Source: Microbacterium esteraromaticum (GTDB lineage Bacteria; Actinomycetota; Actinomycetes; Actinomycetales; Microbacteriaceae). Taken from it: a DNA stretch of 64,000 nt. A model generated the notes under the pieces. That model did no database searches, had not been told where the DNA came from, and worked only from the letters and a program-made list of their open reading frames with translations. This document shows positions 11,682 through 19,994 of the stretch, piece after piece; within the stretch, counting starts at the first letter, position 1; each line of letters opens with the position of its first letter. The translations under genes and the position numbers were made by a program. The stretch covers positions 1,240,001 through 1,304,000 of the forward strand of contig NZ_CP118100.1 in the NCBI RefSeq assembly GCF_028747645.1, in the 5' to 3' direction.

Positions 11682-12536
11682 ATGCCCCGCGGCCAGGTGC
11701 CGCCCGCCGGCCTGACGGAGACACTCGTGCCTGAGACGACAACGCAGACGTATCGCGTCAGCGACGACCTGCAGCTCTCGTGGGCGGGAACCACCGACCG
11801 TGGCCGCCGGCGGGACAACAATCAGGATGCGTTCCTGGTCAAGTACCCTCTCTTCGTGGTGGCGGATGGCATGGGTGGCCATGCCGGGGGAGAGATCGCG
11901 AGCCAGAGCACGGTCGCGCGACTGGGCGAGATGGTTGACGCCGGAGACGTATCTCCTGAGGCCATCGAGCAGTCGCTGCACAGCGCGGTCGACGACATCC
12001 GCTCCCATCCGGAGACCACCGATGAGGGAACCGGAACGACCCTGACCGGCGCCTACCTCACGCACGATGAGGACGGCCGGTGGCAGTGGGTCGTGTTGAA
12101 CATCGGCGATTCCCGTGTGTATCTGGAGCGCGAGAACCGTTTGCTGCAGGTCACGACGGATCACTCGGTGGTGCAGGAGCTGATCGCGTCGGGCAAGATC
12201 AGCCCGGAAGAAGCGGATGGGCATCCCTACAGCAACGTCATCACCCGCGCGGTCGGGGCGAGCGAGCTCGTTCCGCCGGACTACGTGACGGTTCCCCTTC
12301 AGGACCAGGACCGTCTGGTGATCTGCTCGGACGGGCTCACCAAGGAGCTCACCGATTACGGCATCCTGCACTTCTTGCGCGAGAACACCGATCCGGCTGC
12401 CGCTGTTGATGCGATGGTCGATGCCGCGCTCGAGAACGGCGGTCGCGACAACGTCACCATGATCGTCGTGCGTGTTGAGATCACCTCGGCGGATGCTGCC
12501 GACTCGTCGTCCACACAGGACGACATCCAGCAGTAG
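11682..12536 (+). CDS. PP2C-type Ser/Thr protein phosphatase (PstP/PrpC-like)
   Basis: Soluble metal-dependent phosphatase of 284 residues. Metal-binding motifs are RRRDNNQDAF, VVADGMGGHAGGE, GDSRVY, ICSDGLTKEL and, near the end, GGRDNVTMIVV, all in the standard PPM order. In Actinobacteria such enzymes reverse Ser/Thr kinase signalling at the cell envelope, but no kinase is visible in this window. Unlike mycobacterial PstP there is no membrane anchor. Two starts are possible: ATG 11682 matches the leaderless spacing, while GTG 11727 has GGAG 7 nt upstream. It is followed 58 nt later by an FtsK/EccC-like ATPase. Confidence 0.87.
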   Translation: MPRGQVPPAGLTETLVPETTTQTYRVSDDLQLSWAGTTDRGRRRDNNQDAFLVKYPLFVVADGMGGHAGGEIASQSTVARLGEMVDAGDVSPEAIEQSLHSAVDDIRSHPETTDEGTGTTLTGAYLTHDEDGRWQWVVLNIGDSRVYLERENRLLQVTTDHSVVQELIASGKISPEEADGHPYSNVITRAVGASELVPPDYVTVPLQDQDRLVICSDGLTKELTDYGILHFLRENTDPAAAVDAMVDAALENGGRDNVTMIVVRVEITSADAADSSSTQDDIQQ

Positions 12537-12594
12537 CGCCATCGGCCTGTGGACAGGCCGTTTCTCGGGCATCCGATGCGCTCGAATAGGGAGC

Positions 12595-15312
12595 ATGGAT
12601 GCCACCACCATCGTTCTGCCCTCGGATCCCGCCCCGCCGCGCAAGCCGTCGCTGCCGTTGCTGGCGGCCATCGTCCCCGTGATCGCCGGCGTCGTGCTGT
12701 GGCTCGTGACGGGGTCGTTGTTCGCGCTGTGCTTCGCCGCGCTGGGGCCGCTGATGCTGGTGGCGTCGTTCTTCGATGGGTTGCGGTCGCGGGGCCGGGA
12801 GCGCAAGCGGGCGCAGCTCGAGGCGGATGCCGCCTGGGAGCGCGCCGAGGCGGAACTGGAGCGTCTGCACCTCGAGGAGCACACCGAGGTGTGGCGCAGC
12901 GACCCGGATGTCGCGAGTGCTGTGGACGAACCGCCCTTGCGTGGGCACACGGATCTTGACTGCGACACGGCGGTCGTGATCGGTCGGGGACAGGCCCGCA
13001 GTCGCGTGCGCGCCACGGGCGGCGACGATGATCGCTCGCGGTCGTTTCGGGAACGCGCGGCGCGGCTCGACGACGCCCCCATCTGCGTACCGCTCGGCGG
13101 TGGGATCTGCGTGCGGGCGGCGGAGCCCGTGGCAGCCGCGGTGGTGCGCGCGCTGGTGATGCAGTTGTGCCTGCGATTCGGGCCGGCGCAGCTCGGCCTC
13201 ACCGGAGACGGTGTCAGCCGGTGGGGGCTCGCGGAGCTCCCGCATGCCGGGCGTCGCCGAGCGCGGTTCCGGCTGCGTCTGGGGGAGGATGGCGACCGGG
13301 CGGACGCGATGATCTGCGTTCGCGCTCCGGGGGAGGAGCCACCGGACGGCGTGACCACCGTGATCGATTGCGGGGTGCCGGCGCGAGCACGTGCCCGCAC
13401 GCCGCAGGGCAGCATCGAGTTGGTGACGGAAGCGCTGTCGGCGCAGCAGGCGCTCGCGTTGGGGGCTGGCATCGCCGCCCGTGCGGATACCGAGGCACAG
13501 GTACCCGACCGTGTCGCGCTCGATGAGCTCGACACGGCACACCAGCGCGGGCTCGCCGCGATCTTCGGCCGTGGCGAGCGCGGTGACCTCGTGATCGATC
13601 TGATCGATGACGGCCCGCACGCGATCGTCACCGGTATGACGGGAACGGGCAAGAGCGAGCTGTTGATCAGCTGGGTGGCGGCGATCGCGGCCGCGCATCC
13701 TCCCGAGCAGGTCGCGTTCGTCCTGATCGACTTCAAGGGCGGTACGGCGTTCGATCCGCTGCGGGTGCTCCCGCATGTCGTCGCGGTCGTGACCGATCTT
13801 GATGCGGACGGGGCCCGGCGCGGTGTCGGCAGTCTCTCTGCGGAGCTGCGCCGGCGCGAGGCGGCCCTCGCCGACAGCGGCGCGCGGGATGTCAGCGAAT
13901 GCCCGGATCTCGCGCGGCTCGTGATCGTCGTCGACGAGTTCGCGGCGCTGCTTCAGGAGCATCCCGACCTCGGCGCGGTGTTCACCGATGTCGCGGCGCG
14001 CGGCCGCGCGCTGGGCATGCATCTCGTGCTGGGCACGCAGCGCGCGAGCGGCGTGATTCGTGACGCGCTGGCTGCGAACTGTCCGCTGCGGATGAGCCTG
14101 CGGGTGGCCGAGTCCGCCGACAGCAGATTCGTCATCGGGTCCGACGATGCCGCCCAGCTGCCCGGTGGCACCGTGTCACGGGGGCTCGCGTTCGTGCGGC
14201 GACCCAGCGACGGCGAGGCGCACGCTGCGCGCATCGCGCTGACCGCGCCCGATGACCTGCGTGAGACGACCGAGCACTGGGCCGGGCACGTCGCGCCCGT
14301 GAGTCCGTGGCTGCCGCCGCTTCCATCGACGCTCGCGCTGCCTGCGTCGCCGCCGGCGGATGCCATCGTGCTGGGCCTGGCCGATGAACCCGAACGGCAG
14401 CGTCAGCCGTGGGTGACTCTCCGACCGGGCGATGGGCTGGCGGTGATCGGCGGACCCGGTGCGGGCAAGAGCAGCGCGGTCGCCATGCTGGCCGCGCAGT
14501 CGAGCCGAGTCACGGTGATCCCGTCCGACCCCGAGCAGGCATGGGACCACGTCGAGCGGCTCGCCGAGGGGACGGCAGGGGCAGCGGGACCGGTGCTGTG
14601 TGACGACCTCGACGTGCTCGTGTCGTCGTATCCGCCGGACTATGCGCAGCTGTTCCTCAGCAGGTGGGAGCGTATCGTCCGGTTGCCGCACGGCGCGGTG
14701 ATCACGCTGTCGCGGGTATCGGGCCCGGTGGGTCGGCTCGTCGACGCGCTGCCGAAGCGCGCGTTGCTGCGCATGACGAGCAAGGTCGAGCACATCGCGT
14801 CCGGGGGAGAACCGGATGCCTTCGACCGGGCCCGACCGGCGGGACGCGCGTGGTGGGACGGACGAGAGGTGCAGTTGTGCGTCCCGCCGCAGAGCGGGGA
14901 AGGGCGCAACGAGCACGGCGGGTGCACGGGAGAGCCGCCCACCTGGCGGTCCTCGGCAAACCTCGCCGGGGTCGTCACCGGGGCAGTCGATGCGACCAGA
15001 CGGATGCTCGCTGCCGCGTACCCCGACCACCGCGTGCTCGGTCTGGCCGACGCCGACGCACTCGGGCATCCGATGCCCGGCGACCCGGCGTCGCCGACGA
15101 TCCTCATCGGCGATCCGGAGGAATGGCGGGCGAAGTGGGCGCTGCTGCAGAACGTGCGCACCGGCGGCGAACTGGTCGTGGCGGCCGAGCACGCCGCCGA
15201 GCTACGACAGCTGGCGGGAGCACGTGAGCTGCCGTCGTTCGCGCGGATGCACGCCGATCGCGCTTGGGCGGTCAGCGCCGGACAACGACCGCGGCGTGTC
15301 CTGCTCGGGTAG
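12595..15312 (+). CDS. FtsK/SpoIIIE-family ATPase resembling type VII secretion EccC/EssC
   Basis: 905 residues. Two hydrophobic helices lie near residues 20-60, then a charged helical stretch and a weakly conserved region. The first ATPase module has Walker A GMTGTGKSE near 347-355, LIDFKGGTAF, Walker B LVIVVDEFAALL near 440, and the sensor-like LGTQRASGVIRD. A second, shorter module has GGPGAGKSS near 620 and CDDLDVLV but no FKGG motif, so it looks degenerate. This layout is closer to EccC/EssC of ESX systems than to DNA-pumping FtsK, which has a gamma winged-helix domain not seen here. No WXG100, EccB, EccD or EccE gene is nearby. The adjacent PP2C phosphatase is the only possible partner. 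Function remains open. Confidence 0.72.
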   Translation: MDATTIVLPSDPAPPRKPSLPLLAAIVPVIAGVVLWLVTGSLFALCFAALGPLMLVASFFDGLRSRGRERKRAQLEADAAWERAEAELERLHLEEHTEVWRSDPDVASAVDEPPLRGHTDLDCDTAVVIGRGQARSRVRATGGDDDRSRSFRERAARLDDAPICVPLGGGICVRAAEPVAAAVVRALVMQLCLRFGPAQLGLTGDGVSRWGLAELPHAGRRRARFRLRLGEDGDRADAMICVRAPGEEPPDGVTTVIDCGVPARARARTPQGSIELVTEALSAQQALALGAGIAARADTEAQVPDRVALDELDTAHQRGLAAIFGRGERGDLVIDLIDDGPHAIVTGMTGTGKSELLISWVAAIAAAHPPEQVAFVLIDFKGGTAFDPLRVLPHVVAVVTDLDADGARRGVGSLSAELRRREAALADSGARDVSECPDLARLVIVVDEFAALLQEHPDLGAVFTDVAARGRALGMHLVLGTQRASGVIRDALAANCPLRMSLRVAESADSRFVIGSDDAAQLPGGTVSRGLAFVRRPSDGEAHAARIALTAPDDLRETTEHWAGHVAPVSPWLPPLPSTLALPASPPADAIVLGLADEPERQRQPWVTLRPGDGLAVIGGPGAGKSSAVAMLAAQSSRVTVIPSDPEQAWDHVERLAEGTAGAAGPVLCDDLDVLVSSYPPDYAQLFLSRWERIVRLPHGAVITLSRVSGPVGRLVDALPKRALLRMTSKVEHIASGGEPDAFDRARPAGRAWWDGREVQLCVPPQSGEGRNEHGGCTGEPPTWRSSANLAGVVTGAVDATRRMLAAAYPDHRVLGLADADALGHPMPGDPASPTILIGDPEEWRAKWALLQNVRTGGELVVAAEHAAELRQLAGARELPSFARMHADRAWAVSAGQRPRRVLLG

Positions 15313-15321
15313 GAGTCCGGG

Positions 15322-16317
15322 TCAGAGGCCGGGAGCCACGCGGAGCATGCCGACTGGCTGGCCGCCACCGAGCACGGAAAGCGGAAGAGCGGATGCCAGT
15401 GTCTGCACATCCGACTCGGTGAGTGCGCCGGCGCGGGAAAGCAGGTGAGCCGCGACGAGGGTCGCCGCGCGTCCGTTGCCATCCAGCATCTTCAACGCCA
15501 CGGTCGAGCCGTTCGGGGCGACCATGACCATGATTCCCTCCGCGCCGCCCTTGGCGAAGACACCGAGCGTCTCGATGGCGATCGTGTCGGGCTCGCCCGG
15601 ACCGGCGATGGTCCAGGGGCTCTCGCGCACGGCGCGCACCAGCGTGCCGGCCACCCGGTGCAGGGCGAACGGTGAACGTTCCGAGGCTGAACCGATGCGA
15701 TGGATGGCGCGAGCCAGCCCCGTGAGCGTGATCGCGTGCACCGGTGCGCCGCAGCCGTCCACCGAGGTGTGTGCGACCTTCTCGCCGGCGAGTCGTTCGA
15801 CGACCTCACGGATGTGCACCTGCAGCGGGTGCTCGGCGTCCAGGTACCCCTGGGTCGGCCAGCCGGTCGCGACGCACGCACGCAGCATCAGGGCGTGCTT
15901 ACCCGAGCAGTTCATCCGGATGCGGGACGCCTCGCCGTGGTCGCGCACCATGTCGCGGCGCGTGGCGGCATCCGACGGCCAGGCGGGCGGGCATCCGAGG
16001 TCATCCTCTGTGAGTCCGCCGGCGGCGAGCATCTCACGCACCACCTCGACGTGGCGGTCGGTGCCGCTGTGGCTCGCCGTACCCAGCGCGAGCTCATCAC
16101 CGCTCAGCGCGGCGCCCGCCGTGACGGCGGCGATCGCCTGCAGGGGCTTCAGGCTCGACCGGGGGAGGATGAGGGCATCCGCGGCGCCGTGGACGGCGAC
16201 GACGTCGCCATCGGGGGAGAGCACGACCGCGGCGCCCGCATGGCGGGATTCCACGAAGCCGCTGCGCTCCACGACGGCGAGTTCGACAGCATCACGAACA
16301 GTCAGAGTCTCCAGCAC
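15322..16317 (-). CDS. Type II (thermolabile, AnsA-unrelated) L-asparaginase
   Basis: About 331 residues of the Asparaginase_II family (PF06089 type), which converts asparagine to aspartate and ammonia and is distinct from the E. coli AnsA/AnsB fold. Recognisable segments are RSSLKPLQAIAAV, ASHSGTDRHV, MNCSGKHALML, SVDGCGAPVHA and a Gly-rich C-terminus. Two tandem GTG codons open the frame; the second (16317) is exactly 6 nt after TAGGCT and is preferred. It converges on the EccC-like gene with only 9 bp between stops. It diverges from the OsmC gene. Confidence 0.86.
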   Translation of the reverse strand: MLETLTVRDAVELAVVERSGFVESRHAGAAVVLSPDGDVVAVHGAADALILPRSSLKPLQAIAAVTAGAALSGDELALGTASHSGTDRHVEVVREMLAAGGLTEDDLGCPPAWPSDAATRRDMVRDHGEASRIRMNCSGKHALMLRACVATGWPTQGYLDAEHPLQVHIREVVERLAGEKVAHTSVDGCGAPVHAITLTGLARAIHRIGSASERSPFALHRVAGTLVRAVRESPWTIAGPGEPDTIAIETLGVFAKGGAEGIMVMVAPNGSTVALKMLDGNGRAATLVAAHLLSRAGALTESDVQTLASALPLSVLGGGQPVGMLRVAPGL

Positions 16318-16323
16318 CACACC

Positions 16324-16329
16324 AGCCTA
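16324..16329 (-). promoter_or_regulatory. Leaderless-type -10 (TAGGCT) for the asparaginase gene
   Basis: On the minus strand TAGGCT is followed by GGTGTG and then GTG 16317. The first GTG (16320) would lie only 3 nt from the hexamer. Confidence 0.55.
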
Positions 16330-16362
16330 ACGCGGGCTCGCGCTGCGACTCTCGGTCGGTGG

Positions 16363-16368
16363 CAGACT
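16363..16368 (+). promoter_or_regulatory. Leaderless-type -10 variant (CAGACT) for the OsmC gene
   Basis: CAGACT, 6 nt, then ATG 16375. The first base departs from TANNNT, but the spacing is identical to the stricter cases. Confidence 0.4.
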
Positions 16369-16374
16369 GACTGC

Positions 16375-16845
16375 ATGCCCCTCGGAGATCACCGCTACGC
16401 ACTGACCGCCACCTGGACCGGCAACCGCGGCACAGGTACGTCCGGCTACCGCGACTACGCGCGCGACGTCACGATCAGCATCGACGGCAAGCCCGAACTG
16501 CTGGCATCCGCCGATCGGCCGTTTCGCGGCGACCGCAGCCGCTGGAACCCCGAGGACCTTCTCCTGGCGGCACTGTCGGAATGCCACCTGCTCTCATACC
16601 TGCACGCCTGTGTGACCGCCGGGGTCGTCGTGACCGAGTACCGCGATGAGGCGACCGGACTCATGCGCGAGGACGGCCGGGGCGGCGGCGCGTTCGTCGA
16701 AGTGACGCTGCGCCCGCACGTGCGCGTGGCCGACCCATCGATGATCGAAGCCGCGCAGCAGGCCCACCATCAGGCCAACCAGTGGTGCTTCATCGCGAAC
16801 TCGGTCAACTTCCCCGTGCTCCACGAAGCCGTCGTGACAGCGTGA
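16375..16845 (+). CDS. OsmC/Ohr-family peroxidase-like protein
   Basis: 156 residues of the OsmC fold. Both redox-active cysteines of the family are present: one in LSECHLLSYLHAC on the central helix and one in HQANQWCFIANS. These reduce organic hydroperoxides in characterised members. The region NPEDLLLAALSECH is the family's best-conserved stretch. It is transcribed divergently from the asparaginase gene across a 57-bp gap. Whether it is OsmC-like or a YhfA-type relative cannot be settled by eye. Confidence 0.82.
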   Translation: MPLGDHRYALTATWTGNRGTGTSGYRDYARDVTISIDGKPELLASADRPFRGDRSRWNPEDLLLAALSECHLLSYLHACVTAGVVVTEYRDEATGLMREDGRGGGAFVEVTLRPHVRVADPSMIEAAQQAHHQANQWCFIANSVNFPVLHEAVVTA

Positions 16846-16851
16846 GTGCGC

Positions 16852-17646
16852 TCAGCGTCGCTCGTGGGGGAGTGCCTGCTTGATCTTCTCGATCGGGGTG
16901 GCCGCGGGCGGCTCGTTGTACACGCCCGCCAGTTCCTGACCACTCAGCGCGTGGATCGCCGCCATGATCTCGTCGGTCGCATGACGCCGGGCCTTGCCAC
17001 TGGTGGCTGGGCCGTGCTTGGACAGGTCCAGCGGTTCGCCGAACCTGACCGTGACGCGCTCCTTCACGGACGGCATCGTGGCCCCGACGGGCATCACCCG
17101 GTCGGTGCCGATCAAGCCCACGGGTACGACAGGAGCGCCGGTCTGCAGAGCAAGGAAAGCGACACCAGTGCGGCCCTTGTACAGGCGCCCGTCGGTCGAG
17201 CGGGTGCCCTCGGGGTACAGGGCGACGGCCAGCCCCTCGTCCAGCAGCTGGCGCTGCTGATCCAGTGCGTCCAGCGCCGCCTGTCCGGCTCCGCGGCGTA
17301 CCGGGATGGCACCGACCGAAGTGAAGAACTCCCGGGACAGGGCTCCCTTGAACCCGGTGCCCTCGAAGTAGCTGGACTTCGCGAGGAAGTGCACCGGGCG
17401 AGGGGCAGCGACGGGAATGGCCATCGAATCGATGAACGAGAGGTGGTTGCTCGCGAGGATCACCGCGCCGTCACGGGGCACGTTCTCACGTCCCTCGATG
17501 CGGGGGCGGTAGATCAGTCGCGCCAGTGGCGCGGCGATGGAACGCCCGACGGCGTACTTGAATCCCGCGTGCCTCGGGGAGCTGTTCTCCGCCTCTTCTG
17601 AGGACTCCGATTCTTCGGGGGACGATGCCGTCTGCTCAGAACTCAC
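16852..17646 (-). CDS. 1-acyl-sn-glycerol-3-phosphate acyltransferase (PlsC family)
   Basis: 264 residues, membrane-associated. The acyltransferase motifs are in order: block I NHLSFID (H-X4-D), block III YPEGTRS, and block IV VPVGLIGTD. It should make phosphatidic acid from lysophosphatidic acid, though Actinobacteria carry several paralogs with other acceptors. An N-terminal stretch of about 25 residues is acidic and Ser/Glu-rich. The GTG start follows TAGGAT by 7 nt. Its 3' end is 6 nt from the OsmC stop (convergent). Confidence 0.86.
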   Translation of the reverse strand: MSSEQTASSPEESESSEEAENSSPRHAGFKYAVGRSIAAPLARLIYRPRIEGRENVPRDGAVILASNHLSFIDSMAIPVAAPRPVHFLAKSSYFEGTGFKGALSREFFTSVGAIPVRRGAGQAALDALDQQRQLLDEGLAVALYPEGTRSTDGRLYKGRTGVAFLALQTGAPVVPVGLIGTDRVMPVGATMPSVKERVTVRFGEPLDLSKHGPATSGKARRHATDEIMAAIHALSGQELAGVYNEPPAATPIEKIKQALPHERR

Positions 17647-17653
17647 TCGAATG

Positions 17654-17659
17654 ATCCTA
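17654..17659 (-). promoter_or_regulatory. Leaderless-type -10 (TAGGAT) for the PlsC gene
   Basis: Minus-strand TAGGAT, 7 nt, GTG 17646. Confidence 0.5.
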
Positions 17660-17784
17660 CCCAGCGCGTATGCCGAACCGGGAATGACGCCCGCCGTGTG
17701 CGCTCGACAGCGGCGCGTTCAGCGGCGACAAAGCCGGGTGGGCCAGGATGGAGGTCTCCCGTCCACGAGCTTCGAGGTTCTATC

Positions 17785-18732
17785 GTGCGCCTGCGCCCCC
17801 TTGCCGTTGTATCCACCATCGCCGTGTCGGCGCTGATGCTCGCTGGTTGCGCCGGCGACCCCGAGGCATCGCCCTCGGAGGACGCGAGTGCGAATCCGGA
17901 CCTGTGCGCGCAGGTCGCCGCACCTGGCGCCGTTTCGGACAGCGTCACGATCGAGGGCGAGTTCGGCACGCCGTCAGAGGCGACCTTCGAACTCGCCCAG
18001 GAACTGACAGAGCTGCAGCGCACCGTCGTCAGCGAGGGCGACGGCGACGCGATCTCAGAGGGCGACCTCGTCAGCTACGCGCTCAGCGTGTTCGACGCGA
18101 CGTCGGGCGAGCGGGTTGTCGACATCGGATACGCCGAGGGTGAGGCGCTGCCGCAGGACGTGCTGGCCAACCCCACCCTGACGCAGGTGATCGGTTGCGC
18201 CAACGTGGGCTCGCGCCTGTCCGTGGCCTTCCCCGCAGAGAACGGTGCACCGGGTCAGGTGTACATCCTCGACATCCTGCAGACCGTTCCCACCTCGGCG
18301 TGGGGCGAGACCAAGGCCGCCGTCGAGGGGATGCCCGAGGTGACGCTCGCCGCAGACGGTGAGCCCGACATCGCCATTCCGGACGGCGACGCTCCCACTG
18401 AGCTGCAGGTCGCCGTGCTCAAGGAGGGGGATGGCGCCGCCGTCGCCGACGGCGACACGACCCTGCTGCACTACTACGGTGTGGACTGGGAGAGCGGCGA
18501 GAGCTTCGACTCCTCCTGGTCGCGCGGCGCGCCGATCTCGATCCCCGGCAACACCTACGTCCCCGGTTTCGTCGAGGCGCTGGCCGGGCAGAAGGTCGGT
18601 TCCCAGGTGCTCGTCGTCATTCCGCCGGCACTCGGCTACGGCGAAGACCCCGAGGCGCACGACCTCGGCGGCAAGACCCTCGTCTTCGTCATCGACATCC
18701 TCGCGACACAGCACGCTCCGGCCGCGCAGTGA
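17785..18732 (+). CDS. FKBP-type peptidyl-prolyl isomerase lipoprotein
   Basis: 315 residues. The N-terminus is a lipoprotein signal with lipobox LMLAGC, so the mature protein is anchored outside the membrane. The C-terminal FKBP domain is clear: HYYGVDWESGESFDSSW, YVPGFVEALAGQKVGSQ and VIPPALGYGE. The central region (about 60-190) looks like a degenerate second FKBP-like repeat, with GDLVSYALSVFDATSGERV and an LTQVIGCANVGSR segment. It probably helps fold exported proteins. GTG 17785 has GAGG 7 nt upstream and gives a 22-residue signal. The next gene, dxr, has its own promoter-like element. Confidence 0.85.
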   Translation: MRLRPLAVVSTIAVSALMLAGCAGDPEASPSEDASANPDLCAQVAAPGAVSDSVTIEGEFGTPSEATFELAQELTELQRTVVSEGDGDAISEGDLVSYALSVFDATSGERVVDIGYAEGEALPQDVLANPTLTQVIGCANVGSRLSVAFPAENGAPGQVYILDILQTVPTSAWGETKAAVEGMPEVTLAADGEPDIAIPDGDAPTELQVAVLKEGDGAAVADGDTTLLHYYGVDWESGESFDSSWSRGAPISIPGNTYVPGFVEALAGQKVGSQVLVVIPPALGYGEDPEAHDLGGKTLVFVIDILATQHAPAAQ

Positions 18733-18772
18733 CCGGCCGCCGGATGTGAGCGAACGACGCATGCCCTCGGCA

Positions 18773-18778
18773 TAGGCT
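18773..18778 (+). promoter_or_regulatory. Leaderless-type -10 (TAGGCT) for dxr
   Basis: TAGGCT, GAGGGC (6 nt), ATG 18785. Confidence 0.6.
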
Positions 18779-18784
18779 GAGGGC

Positions 18785-19870
18785 ATGCGTCGCGTCATCG
18801 TCCTCGGCTCCACTGGCTCTATCGGCACTCAGGCGCTGGATGTGATCCGCGCCAATCCTCGACGGTTCGATCTGGTCGGGATCGCGGCGGGCAGCAATGC
18901 CGAACTCGTCGCCGAGCAGGCTGCGGAGTTCCACGTCGAGCACACCGCGCTCGGTGCGACCGAAGCCGAACAACTCGTGCGCGACGTCGAGGCCGACGTC
19001 GTCCTCAACGCCATCACCGGTTCGATCGGATTGGGCGCCACCCTGGCCACCCTTAAGGCAGGGCGCACTCTGGCGCTCGCCAACAAGGAATCTCTGATCG
19101 TCGGCGGTGAGCTCGTGCGTTCCGCCGCCGCGAAGGACCAGATCGTCCCGGTCGACTCCGAGCACTCGGCGATCGCGCAGGCATTGCGCGCAGGAGCGGC
19201 CGGTGAAGTCCGCAGGCTCATCGTGACAGCATCCGGTGGTCCGTTCCGCGGGCGCGGTCGTGACGAGCTGGCTGACGTGACGCCCGCACAGGCGCTGGCG
19301 CACCCGACGTGGGACATGGGGCGCATGGTCACGACGAACTCTGCGACGCTCGTGAACAAGGGCCTTGAGGTGATTGAGGCGCACCTGCTGTTCGACGTGA
19401 CCTATGACGACATCGAGGTGGTCGTTCATCCGCAGTCGATCGTGCATTCGATGGTCGAGTTCGTCGACGGGTCGACGATCGCGCAGGCTTCTCCGCCGGA
19501 CATGCGGCTGCCGATCTCACTCGGTCTGGATTGGCCGAACCGGGTCGGCGGCGTCGGGCGCCCGCTGGATTGGCGACAGGCCAGCAGCTGGGAGTTCTCG
19601 CCGCTCGATGATGAGGTGTTCCCGGCTGTGGCCCTGGCGAAGGCCGTCGGACGTGCCGGGGCGACGTTCCCCGCGGTGTACAACGCGGCGAATGAGCAGG
19701 CCGTGCACGCGTTCCACGACGGGCGCCTGCTGTTCCTGGGCATCGTCGACACGATCGCTCGCGTGGTCGACGCGCATGACGCTCCCGGTGAGCTGACTCC
19801 CGAGACGCTCGCCGAGGCCGAGCGCTGGGCGCGCGAGAAGGCGGACGCCCTGATCGCAGCATCCGCCTGA
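18785..19870 (+). CDS. dxr: 1-deoxy-D-xylulose-5-phosphate reductoisomerase
   Basis: 361 residues. Second step of the MEP isoprenoid pathway: NADPH-dependent conversion of DXP to MEP. The NADPH site GSTGSIGTQ is at residues 8-16, the substrate/metal site includes [14 protein letters not shown], and [13 protein letters not shown] lies in the central catalytic part. The C-terminal helical domain is complete. Its pathway partner ispG lies 8 kb downstream in the same orientation. Target of fosmidomycin. Confidence 0.96.
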   Translation: MRRVIVLGSTGSIGTQALDVIRANPRRFDLVGIAAGSNAELVAEQAAEFHVEHTALGATEAEQLVRDVEADVVLNAITGSIGLGATLATLKAGRTLALANKESLIVGGELVRSAAAKDQIVPVDSEHSAIAQALRAGAAGEVRRLIVTASGGPFRGRGRDELADVTPAQALAHPTWDMGRMVTTNSATLVNKGLEVIEAHLLFDVTYDDIEVVVHPQSIVHSMVEFVDGSTIAQASPPDMRLPISLGLDWPNRVGGVGRPLDWRQASSWEFSPLDDEVFPAVALAKAVGRAGATFPAVYNAANEQAVHAFHDGRLLFLGIVDTIARVVDAHDAPGELTPETLAEAERWAREKADALIAASA

Positions 19871-19904
19871 CGCTCCCACGCCCGCCTCGCCTCTCGCGAC
19901 TCTC

Positions 19905-19969
19905 CCGTCTATTCGTCACAAACCGGGGTTTCCGGTCCGGAATAGCACCGGTTCGTGACAAATAGACGG
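19905..19969. repeat. 22-bp imperfect inverted repeat between convergent dxr and the murE-like gene
   Basis: The left arm (19905-19926) starts CCGTCTATTCGTCACAAA and the right arm (19948-19969) ends GTGACAAATAGACGG. They match at 20 of 22 paired positions. The 21-nt loop contains a second small palindrome, TCCGGTCCGGA. There is no T tract, so it may be a bidirectional terminator, a REP-like unit or a protein site. Confidence 0.6.
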
Positions 19970-19994
19970 ATGTGGGATGCGGGCAGCGCCGGGG

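Noticed and set aside
12587..12592. TAGGGA as the -10 of the EccC-like gene
   Set aside because: It lies only 2 nt before ATG 12595 and does not fit TANNNT or the 6-nt spacing; it may instead be part of a poorly placed ribosome site.
11520..13736. Long open frame on the minus strand opposite the reductase, phosphatase and ATPase genes
   Set aside because: It is the shadow of well-supported plus-strand genes in GC-rich DNA; its translation is low-complexity Arg/Ser/Ala with no known domain and it crosses three real genes.
14176..15192. Long minus-strand frames within the EccC-like gene
   Set aside because: Arg/His-rich shadows; the plus strand carries both Walker motifs in frame.
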